Origin: Bacteroidales bacterium
Lineage (GTDB): Bacteria > Bacteroidota > Bacteroidia > Bacteroidales > UBA932
Length of the DNA stretch: 5,770 nt
Reading direction: 5' to 3'
Assembly: GCA_017651785.1 (NCBI GenBank)
Contig: JAGCCD010000050.1
Location: 1-5,770 of the forward strand
Position numbers and translations under genes: made by a program. The notes under the pieces are model-generated. The model was not told the DNA's origin and did no database searches. It saw nothing but the letters and a program-made list of their open reading frames with translations. Below are positions 1 to 5,770 of the stretch, piece by piece. Numbering within the stretch: position 1 is the stretch's first letter; each line of letters starts with the position of its first letter.

Positions 1-193
1 GGCCGAAGAAGAGTACAACACAGAGAACTGGACTCTCCATGTAAAGGCCGTCACCTACGAAGAATCATACGAGCGCGTCAACGACGACTACATGGGAGGC
101 CGATCCCGCTTCCAGAGCCGGGACTATCTCTTCCCCTTCAGTTCCAGCCAGATAGCAGAAATGACCAACTTCACCCAAAACCCCGGATGGTAG
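1..193 (+). CDS. SusD/RagB-family outer-membrane glycan-binding lipoprotein, C-terminal end (5' truncated)
   Basis: The reading frame is open from the left edge (codons start at base 2) and ends with TAG at 191-193, giving 63 residues of a C-terminus. The tail reads RDYLFPFSSSQIAEMTNFTQ followed by NPGW and stop. This is the typical end of SusD/RagB proteins, which commonly finish with a 'FPIP..E...N..L.QNPGW'-like motif. In the known family, SusD is a helical TPR-fold lipoprotein that sits as a lid over the SusC TonB-dependent transporter and binds the incoming glycan at the cell surface. Only the end is present, so the signal peptide, lipobox and binding site cannot be judged. A susC homologue would be expected immediately upstream, outside the window; this is inference. 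The next gene starts one base after the stop, which indicates one operon. Substrate specificity cannot be predicted from this fragment. Confidence 0.9.
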   Translation, partial: AEEEYNTENWTLHVKAVTYEESYERVNDDYMGGRSRFQSRDYLFPFSSSQIAEMTNFTQNPGW

Positions 194-194
194 T

Positions 195-2171
195 ATGAAA
201 AAGATAGCAATAATCGCCATTGCGCTGGCCCTTGCGGCCGCCTGCATATCCGACGACCGGGAGAACTTCATGGTCCCGGACAGCTTCGGACTCACCGCCA
301 CCGACGACCTCATCCTGGCATCGGTCCACACCGGCTCATACGTCTTCGGCGTCGCAAAGAACGGCAAGGGACAGGTTGGAGCCACGGCCACAGTATCTAT
401 TGACTCCGAAGGTGCAAGCGCCGCCGTAAGCGAATACAACAAGGCAAACGGCACAGAGTACAAAGTGCTGCCTTCTTCCCTGTTTACGCTGGACAACAGC
501 GTCCTCACCTTCGGCGAAAAGGAAGTGGTGCAGAACGTCACCATTTCCTGGGATCCGCTCAAGGTCATAGACGCCATATCGGACGGGGCGTCTTACGTCA
601 TACCCGTAACCCTGAGCTCCAGCGACCTCACGGTGAATCCCAACAGCAGCCGCCTGCTGCTCACCTTCCTGCGTTCCACCCTTGGGATAGCCCAGAAGAA
701 CATCGGCAGGGTCATCAACCACAAGCAGGTAGAGCCCGATGCAGACGGAGTGATGCCGGACCTCAAGGAAGTGGTGATACTCGACGTGAGCATGGACAAC
801 TTCATAAAGGACGTAGGCATGACCTTCCCCGTCAAGATCGACAACAGCCTTGTACAGGATCCGTACGTGGCGGCGCCCGAGGGACTTGTCACCATCCTCT
901 CGCCCACGGTCACCATTCCGGAATCGGGAGAGTCCGCCTCCTTCAAGATCCAGATAGACAAGAGCAAGCTTCTCGGCGGCGGCAAGCTGCAGCCTTTCCC
1001 CGACTATCAGATACCCATCACGATAGACACCGGTGCCATGACCGCCACAAAGAAGGGCGGCGCCTTCGACCTCAAGGGCCTGTCGTACAGCAACCTAATA
1101 ACGTACGTCAACCTGAGCTACCTCGAGGCCGGCCTGTCCGTGGTGCGCGAATGGGGCTATTTCTCTTCCGAGTCCGGCTCCTGGAGCAGCTACATAGACG
1201 GTTTCACCGCAGGGGCGGACAGAAACGTTGCCGTAGACGACAACTATGTCTACATAGCGGAAACAAACACTTCCAAGCACCTCTGGGCCATCAGCATCAA
1301 GGATCCACGCAGCTACAGGCTGCTGCCGGTAGAAACCGTAAAGGACGCCGGTATCTTCCACCTCAGCTGCCCCCGTATCATGAAGAACACTGATCCGGAG
1401 ATAAACGGAGGCAAGGACCTGCTGCTCGTGTGCAACATGAACGAGGGAGATCCTACCCTGTACGTCTACAACAACGGTATAGACGCCAATCCCACCGCCA
1501 TAGCCATGCAGACCTGGGCCGGGCGGCGCCTTGGAGACACATTCACCGCCTGGGGAACCTTCCAGGAAGGCATGCTCTTCTTCAAGGACTTCAATTCAGA
1601 GCAGGGCACCGTCACATTCAGGCTCTACGGCAGGATTGGAAGCCTTTACCTGGTAGGCCGAATCGTATCTCCTCCTGTAATGGGTGCAGGCGCATACTAC
1701 CCCTTCCCGGATGACATAAACAACGGAGTCGCCACTGTGAGAGGTGGAGACAACGCCTGGCTCACGTCGGCATCCAAGAACCTCTTCACGCTTGAAGGCG
1801 CCGACGCGAATCCAACGCTTACGGAGTTGGGAGAAGACTACGCAGACTCGGCATTCCGCTACTTCGACCTTGGCAACAGGCGTTACGTGGCGTACACCCG
1901 CCAGCTGGATTCTTCCAGCGGCCGCGTAATCATACGCGAGGGCGGTCTGGAGCAGCCCTGGGCAGACATCATCCGGTACGGAGATATAGTGTATCAGGCC
2001 GCAATCCAGAACGATACAGACCAGGACAAGATTTCCGACGACCCTTCGCCCTCAAGTTCGGGCAACAGCGGCATGGATTTGGATATCCGCAAGGTGGGCG
2101 ACGACGTGTATATGGCTGTAATCAAGCAGAACGTAGGCCTGTCGCTCTTCAAACTTACATACATCTACTGA
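195..2171 (+). CDS. Surface lipoprotein with tandem DUF1735-like domains and beta-propeller-like C-terminus; probable glycan-binding protein (SusE/F-position)
   Basis: The product has 658 aa. A lipoprotein signal peptide is visible: MKK, a hydrophobic run, then LAAA and Cys17. The residues after the cysteine (ISDDRE) are acidic and resemble the Bacteroidota lipoprotein export signal, so exposure at the cell surface is likely. Residues about 43-158 look like a DUF1735 domain, with a YVIPVTLSSS strand at about 134 and VNPNSS just after it. Residues about 193-280 look like a second, shorter copy (VVILDVSMDN, later YQIPITIDTG). Residues about 305-658 are beta-rich with recurring short 'xxVYIAE/LWAISI/LYVYNN' strands, suggesting a beta-propeller similar to the DUF4623/DUF5018-type domains of PUL lipoproteins; I cannot decide which. 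An Asp-rich loop at 607-616 may bind calcium. No catalytic motif is seen. By position after susD it probably binds glycan, as SusE/SusF-type proteins do; that role is inferred. The ATG at 195 gives an intact signal peptide and lies one base after the susD stop. Confidence 0.85.
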   Translation: MKKIAIIAIALALAAACISDDRENFMVPDSFGLTATDDLILASVHTGSYVFGVAKNGKGQVGATATVSIDSEGASAAVSEYNKANGTEYKVLPSSLFTLDNSVLTFGEKEVVQNVTISWDPLKVIDAISDGASYVIPVTLSSSDLTVNPNSSRLLLTFLRSTLGIAQKNIGRVINHKQVEPDADGVMPDLKEVVILDVSMDNFIKDVGMTFPVKIDNSLVQDPYVAAPEGLVTILSPTVTIPESGESASFKIQIDKSKLLGGGKLQPFPDYQIPITIDTGAMTATKKGGAFDLKGLSYSNLITYVNLSYLEAGLSVVREWGYFSSESGSWSSYIDGFTAGADRNVAVDDNYVYIAETNTSKHLWAISIKDPRSYRLLPVETVKDAGIFHLSCPRIMKNTDPEINGGKDLLLVCNMNEGDPTLYVYNNGIDANPTAIAMQTWAGRRLGDTFTAWGTFQEGMLFFKDFNSEQGTVTFRLYGRIGSLYLVGRIVSPPVMGAGAYYPFPDDINNGVATVRGGDNAWLTSASKNLFTLEGADANPTLTELGEDYADSAFRYFDLGNRRYVAYTRQLDSSSGRVIIREGGLEQPWADIIRYGDIVYQAAIQNDTDQDKISDDPSPSSSGNSGMDLDIRKVGDDVYMAVIKQNVGLSLFKLTYIY

Positions 2172-2172
2172 T

Positions 2173-3711
2173 ATGCGTAAAGTTGCACTGGCATTCACGC
2201 TACTCGCACTGATGGCGTCTACCTGCAAGCAGAACGGCAGCGAACGGACTTTCCTGCCAGCCCTGCGACTGGAGATCACCGGAGTAACCGGCAGTATGGC
2301 CAGTTTTGACATAACGTCCATTGACGCAGAAAAGATAGCCTACGGCTGCTCGGAGACGGGAAATCCCGTCCTTGCGGATACCCTTCAGACCGGAGGCACG
2401 GGGAGCATGGTAAACCCGGTGCGCCTTACAGACCTCAAGCCCGGCACAGACTACACTTTCTGCGCACAGGGCATAGGGCCAGGGGGCGAGAAAGGCAAGG
2501 TGGCGTCGCTCGGCTTCAGCACCGTTGCGCTGTCTCCCAACCTCTACAGCTGGGAGGCAAGCCGGAGCGCCGTCCCCGAGTTTGCGGACATATCGCTCGT
2601 AACCCTCGGGCGCCATAACGCCAATCCCCCGGCCTGGACGCCTGAGCGCTTTGCTTCTCACGTGAGCTACACAGACGGCAGCGGTACGCCCCACTGGCTG
2701 TTCGACGCATTCCTTTGCATAGACAGTTTCGACCCCCAGAGAGGCTTGTCGTACACCCTTACAAACGGCAGAAAGTCATCTGTAAAGGCTTCCTGGGAAG
2801 ACCTTCTCGAGCTTTGGCTTGGGGACGACGGCGCCATAAAGAAGCTTGACCTGGCCGTTGCCAAAGCGGCGCAGGCTCTGGGAGAGCCTCCAAGGCCCCG
2901 GTATGTAGTAATGTCCCTTCCGGACCCAGTGATGTTCAGCAACTTCTCAGACAAGAATTCGTCTACGGTGTACTGGGGCGGCATTGACGGACGCCAGCTG
3001 GATTTCTCTAAGCCCCAGGACCAGGAGGCTGCATACAAGTGGTATATGGACGAATGCCGCAGGCGCTTCAACAGCCTGGCTCTTTCGCACGTGGAGCTTT
3101 GCGGCTTCTACATCCTGAGCGAGGAACTCCATCTTTCGCCCGACTTCTACAAATCGCACGGACTCACCGGGGTTGAGACGGAAACATTCAATTGGAAGTA
3201 CAAGCACTGGGAAGAAATAGTGCCCTGGGCGGCATCCTACGCCCATTCCTGCAACGAGGGGATGTGGTGGATCCCCTACCATCTGGGCCCCGGCTACAAA
3301 CTGTGGAAGGAGCTTGGGCTCGATATGGCGTTCATGCAGCCCAATTACTATTGGGACAACAATTCCATCAGTCATCCGCTCGGCAAGACCATAGAAGCTC
3401 TAAAACGCTACAATATGGGCATTGAGCTCGAATTCGAGTACTCCCTTGTGGCGGAAGTGATGGCAGACGGCCGGCTTGCGCCAGACGGCAGCGGCAATAT
3501 GGTATTCAGCAAGGAGGACATTCCCCTTCTTAGAAACCGCGTACGCGAGTACATGGACGCCTACCGCGATTCCGGCCTGTACGGCTACCTCCCAATCGCA
3601 GTATACTCCGGAACAGACGCCTGGCACCAACTGGCGGTTTCCAAGGACCCCGGAGACATGAAGATGTTCGAAGATATTTGCCAATTCATTGTAAACAGCC
3701 CACTTAAATAA
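2173..3711 (+). CDS. DUF4855-type lipoprotein with N-terminal fibronectin-III-like domain; candidate glycan-active TIM-barrel enzyme
   Basis: The product has 512 aa. It begins with MRK and a hydrophobic stretch ending LMAST-Cys18. Thr at the -1 position is unusual for a lipobox, so lipidation is likely but not certain. Residues about 28-118 resemble a fibronectin-III-like module, with the typical L-K-P-G-T-D-Y turn at 88-94. The rest (about 125-505) matches my recollection of DUF4855: WGGIDG at 268-273, YKWYMDEC around 290, GFYILSEEL with Glu317-Glu318, WWIPY at 365-369, FMQPNYYWDN at 387-396 and GIELEFEY with Glu418/420/422. These motifs sit at ends of predicted beta strands, in an order like strands 4 to 7 of a TIM barrel. 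Glu317 or Glu318 with one of Glu418/420/422 are therefore candidate catalytic acids; this is inference, as I know no characterised activity for the family. The gene starts one base after the preceding stop (TGA-T-ATG), suggesting translational coupling. Because the residues after Cys18 (KQNGSE) are not strongly acidic, a periplasmic location is as likely as the surface. Confidence 0.85.
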   Translation: MRKVALAFTLLALMASTCKQNGSERTFLPALRLEITGVTGSMASFDITSIDAEKIAYGCSETGNPVLADTLQTGGTGSMVNPVRLTDLKPGTDYTFCAQGIGPGGEKGKVASLGFSTVALSPNLYSWEASRSAVPEFADISLVTLGRHNANPPAWTPERFASHVSYTDGSGTPHWLFDAFLCIDSFDPQRGLSYTLTNGRKSSVKASWEDLLELWLGDDGAIKKLDLAVAKAAQALGEPPRPRYVVMSLPDPVMFSNFSDKNSSTVYWGGIDGRQLDFSKPQDQEAAYKWYMDECRRRFNSLALSHVELCGFYILSEELHLSPDFYKSHGLTGVETETFNWKYKHWEEIVPWAASYAHSCNEGMWWIPYHLGPGYKLWKELGLDMAFMQPNYYWDNNSISHPLGKTIEALKRYNMGIELEFEYSLVAEVMADGRLAPDGSGNMVFSKEDIPLLRNRVREYMDAYRDSGLYGYLPIAVYSGTDAWHQLAVSKDPGDMKMFEDICQFIVNSPLK

Positions 3712-3714
3712 CGA

Positions 3715-3737
3715 CCTCTGGGAATTTCTCCCAGAGG
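3715..3737 (+). terminator. Intergenic hairpin, 9-bp perfect stem, no U-tract (weak terminator, attenuator or mRNA-stabilising element)
   Basis: CCTCTGGGA at 3715-3723 is the exact reverse complement of TCCCAGAGG at 3729-3737, with the five-base loop ATTTC between. The stem starts four bases after the stop codon of the DUF4855 gene and ends 15 bases before the proposed start of the next gene. Downstream of the stem the sequence is ACAAAACG, not a T-run, and the opposite strand also lacks a T-run, so it is not a classical intrinsic terminator. In a co-directional operon, partial termination, protection of the upstream mRNA end or a translational effect are all possible. The inverted repeat itself is certain; the function is inferred. 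Confidence 0.5.
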
Positions 3738-3740
3738 ACA

Positions 3741-3755
3741 AAACGTAAAGTATTG
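3741..3755 (+). promoter_or_regulatory. Translation start region with TTG start codon for the DUF6259-type gene
   Basis: The reading frame of the downstream protein is open back to a TAA at 3705-3707, but has no ATG between there and about base 4050, which lies deep inside the conserved region. TTG at 3753-3755 gives MNKKFLHFAALLIAAVG-Cys, a complete lipoprotein signal with the basic NKK head right at the N-terminus. AT-rich AAACGTAAAG lies directly upstream, without a Shine-Dalgarno sequence, as is usual in Bacteroidota. The alternative GTG in frame at 3798 would remove most of the signal peptide. Confidence 0.7.
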
Positions 3756-5770
3756 AATAAGAAGTTTTTACATTTTGCCGCTTTGCTTATTGCCGCCGTG
3801 GGTTGCTCCGGGGGCGTGCACCATAGGACTTGTCCGGGATCGGTTGCCGTTTCCGGATACGAGATCTTCGGGCAGGGCATTACGCTGGGGATAGATCAGC
3901 AGAGCGGCGCGCTGCTGCATCTGTCCGGAAAGCCGGACGGGCACAATTATGCCGGCGGTGAAGGTCTCTGGCGTCTCTACTATAACACTCCGGACCGAAA
4001 AGAGATAGAGATAAGGGCTGCCGACTGCAAGCCAGAGGTGTCTACCGCCATGGATACGGTATACATAGACTATGTGGGCCTGGACGGAAAGGCTTTCGAA
4101 CTGCATCTCAAGATTTGGGCGCAGGACGGACAAGCCCGGTTTGCGGCAAGCCTGCGGAACGACGAGCCGCATACAATAATCCGCGAGCTGCAGTATCCCC
4201 TTGTCGGCAACCTCAACCTGCCCGACGGATACAAGCTGCTTACAACCCACACCGGAGGCCAGATTTTCGACAACCCAGTACACAAAATCGCCAACGTGGA
4301 TACCCGTGCGCTGTATATGACTCCGGCGCAGAAGTTCCGTCAGTACGACCTGCAGTACCCCCGAAACGCAGCCTCCAACTGCTTCGCCTTCGTTGGCACC
4401 GGGGATGGCCTGTATTTTGGCTCTCACGACATATCTCTCCAACAAACCTGGCACGGCCTCAGAGCATATCCTTCGGCTGCCGCAGACGGAGCAGAAGTGG
4501 CTTCAGACGGCATTGGCCCTTACGAACTGACGGCTGAAGGCACTTCTGCGCAGGCGAAGGCAGCCAAAACAATCGGTCACGTAACAGATGATTTCTGCCG
4601 CCTTGAGGCGGGCTTCTACCGCTATCCGAATGCGATGTGCGGCGACACCTGGAGCAACGATTGCTCCGTGCTCGTGCCATACAAAGGCGACTGGACGCAG
4701 ACGAGCCGCATCTACCGCGCCTGGGCTGATACCTGGTGGCATCACGGTCCTGTTCCGGATTGGGTGCAAGAGATGACCGGCTGGCAGCGCATTATCTTCA
4801 AGCATCAGTACGGAGAGTATCTGCGCCGCTACACCGACCTCCCCGGCAGGATTGCCGACGCCGGTGAATCGGTGGGCTGTAACGCAGTACTCGCATTCGG
4901 CTGGTGGAAGGAAGGGATGGACAACGGCTACCCCAACTACACGGTAGACGACACCCAGGGCGGAGACCCCGCCTGGAAACAGGCCATAGCAGATTACAGG
5001 GCGAAGGGCAACCGCCTGCTGCTCTATTTCAACGGCCGCCTCATCGACGTGGAAAGCGATTTCTACCGTTCCGGCGGCGGAAAGCAGGTGGCGAACAGAG
5101 ACAATACCGGACGCGAATTCACAGAGCACTACAAGTTCACGGGCGAAGGCACCACCCTCGGCTACTACGACTCCCGCACCTTCGTGATTGCCGACATGAG
5201 CAAGCGTCTCTGGCGCGACCAGCTGGTACAGTGGGCAGACAGAGCTATGGAATACGGTGCCGACGCGGTATTCTACGACCAGCTTGGCGTTGCCGAGGAG
5301 TTCCCCTGCTGGGACCTTGGCCGGGAATACCCGGTTCAGGACATCTTTACCGGTCGCTATAAAGCCGATGCACTACGGGAGATACGGGACCACATCAAGG
5401 CGCTCAATCCCGAGTTCGCCCTGGGCACCGAATGGCTGTCAGACTGCACGAGCCAGTTCTGCGACTTCGTGCACATCGTAGAGTTCACCGCGTTGCCGGA
5501 AAGTTTCCCCGAGTGGTTCCGCTACACCTTCCCCGAGGTGGTCTGGAGCGACCGCTGCGTAAGGGACGACAACGACGTCCCCCGACGCGTAAACAACACC
5601 CTCCTCAAGGGCCTGCGGAACGATATCGAAGTCTTCCGCTGCCGTGGCCTCATAGACGAAACCCCTGTGTATCAGGAACATCTGGCAAAGGTCAACGCCA
5701 TCAGGCATGAGTTCCCGGACCTGCTGCTCAAAGGCCGGTACACGGCAACCGACGGCTTTACCTGCAGCAA
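3753..5770 (+). CDS. DUF6259-type glycoside-hydrolase-like lipoprotein (3' truncated by window edge)
   Basis: 672 codons are visible and the frame is still open at the right edge. The N-terminus from TTG 3753 is a lipoprotein signal ending AAVG-Cys18. Residues about 25-300 form a beta-rich region (IFGQGITLGIDQQSGALLHL near the start, GLYFGSHD at 219-226) resembling the supersandwich found before many glycoside hydrolase barrels. A linker with GDW at 312-314 and YRAW at 321-324 leads to a probable TIM barrel, about 335-640. Motifs there include FGWWKEGMDNGYPNY from 382, DAVFYDQLG at 504-512 and GTEWLSD at 558-564. Asp509 (or Asp504) and Glu560 are the best candidates for catalytic acids; this assignment is inferred from strand-end position. 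The assignment to DUF6259 rests on recalled motifs, and I know no proven substrate. It lies 41 bases behind the DUF4855 gene, with a hairpin between them, and probably acts on the same glycan. Surface or periplasmic location cannot be decided, since the residues after Cys18 (SGGVHH) are not acidic. Confidence 0.85.
   Translation, partial: MNKKFLHFAALLIAAVGCSGGVHHRTCPGSVAVSGYEIFGQGITLGIDQQSGALLHLSGKPDGHNYAGGEGLWRLYYNTPDRKEIEIRAADCKPEVSTAMDTVYIDYVGLDGKAFELHLKIWAQDGQARFAASLRNDEPHTIIRELQYPLVGNLNLPDGYKLLTTHTGGQIFDNPVHKIANVDTRALYMTPAQKFRQYDLQYPRNAASNCFAFVGTGDGLYFGSHDISLQQTWHGLRAYPSAAADGAEVASDGIGPYELTAEGTSAQAKAAKTIGHVTDDFCRLEAGFYRYPNAMCGDTWSNDCSVLVPYKGDWTQTSRIYRAWADTWWHHGPVPDWVQEMTGWQRIIFKHQYGEYLRRYTDLPGRIADAGESVGCNAVLAFGWWKEGMDNGYPNYTVDDTQGGDPAWKQAIADYRAKGNRLLLYFNGRLIDVESDFYRSGGGKQVANRDNTGREFTEHYKFTGEGTTLGYYDSRTFVIADMSKRLWRDQLVQWADRAMEYGADAVFYDQLGVAEEFPCWDLGREYPVQDIFTGRYKADALREIRDHIKALNPEFALGTEWLSDCTSQFCDFVHIVEFTALPESFPEWFRYTFPEVVWSDRCVRDDNDVPRRVNNTLLKGLRNDIEVFRCRGLIDETPVYQEHLAKVNAIRHEFPDLLLKGRYTATDGFTCS

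Noticed and set aside
65..985. Several minus-strand frames of 128-170 aa at the left side
   Set aside because: They are antisense to susD and the DUF1735 gene and show no family motif or translation signal.
2671..3495. The short string GACGGCAGCGG occurs twice (near 2673 and 3485)
   Set aside because: Both copies encode Asp-Gly-Ser-Gly turns in the same protein; at eleven bases this is coincidence or codon preference, not a mobile or regulatory repeat.
3711..3752. Possible separate promoter for the DUF6259-type gene
   Set aside because: The 41-base gap is mostly taken up by the hairpin, and no Bacteroidota -33 TTTG / -7 TAnnTTTG pair could be placed in it.
3768..4454. A 228-aa open frame on the minus strand
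   Set aside because: It lies wholly antisense to the clear DUF6259-type coding region, has no recognisable domain, and is expected by chance in GC-rich coding DNA.
4503..5129. A 208-aa open frame on the minus strand
   Set aside because: It is antisense to the same gene, and its composition is that of a shadow frame.
4904..5710. Plus-strand frames of 74-152 aa rich in Arg and Pro
   Set aside because: They are out-of-frame readings of the DUF6259-type gene. The Arg/Pro/His-rich composition is typical of shifted GC-rich codons.

Overview
The window looks like part of a polysaccharide utilisation locus (PUL) from a Bacteroidota member, most likely a gut or animal-associated Bacteroidales. The reasons are the C-terminal end of a SusD/RagB-type glycan-binding lipoprotein, a chain of lipoproteins encoded directly behind it, the lack of clear Shine-Dalgarno sequences, and AT-containing leaders of Bacteroidota type. 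The DNA is rather GC-rich for this phylum, by eye in the mid-to-upper 50s percent. That would fit Alistipes-like or related Rikenellaceae/uncultured Bacteroidales, but the genus is a guess.

All genes are on the + strand and cover nearly the whole window. (1) 1-193: the last 63 codons of a susD homologue. (2) 195-2171: a 658-aa predicted surface lipoprotein with two tandem DUF1735-type beta-sandwich segments and a large beta-rich, probably propeller-like C-terminal half. (3) 2173-3711: a 512-aa lipoprotein with an N-terminal fibronectin-III-like domain followed by a DUF4855-type, probably TIM-barrel, domain. (4) 3715-3737: a perfect 9-bp hairpin between genes 3 and 4. (5) 3753 to beyond the right edge: a lipoprotein of at least 672 aa, with an N-terminal beta-sandwich and a DUF6259-type glycoside-hydrolase-like barrel. 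Its best start is a TTG codon. No intergenic stretch longer than about 41 bases exists, and no RNA gene, mobile element, CRISPR array or promoter was seen.

Inferred working model: SusD, with a SusC transporter presumably encoded to the left, captures and imports a glycan. The DUF1735 lipoprotein acts as an additional surface glycan-binding protein. The DUF4855 and DUF6259 proteins are candidate glycan-cleaving enzymes. Genes 1-3 are joined by one-base gaps and are probably translationally coupled; gene 4 is set apart by the hairpin and the weak start codon. None of the visible catalytic candidates belongs to a family for which I can name a substrate, so this may be a PUL built on uncharacterised enzymes. 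Its substrate cannot be read from the sequence.
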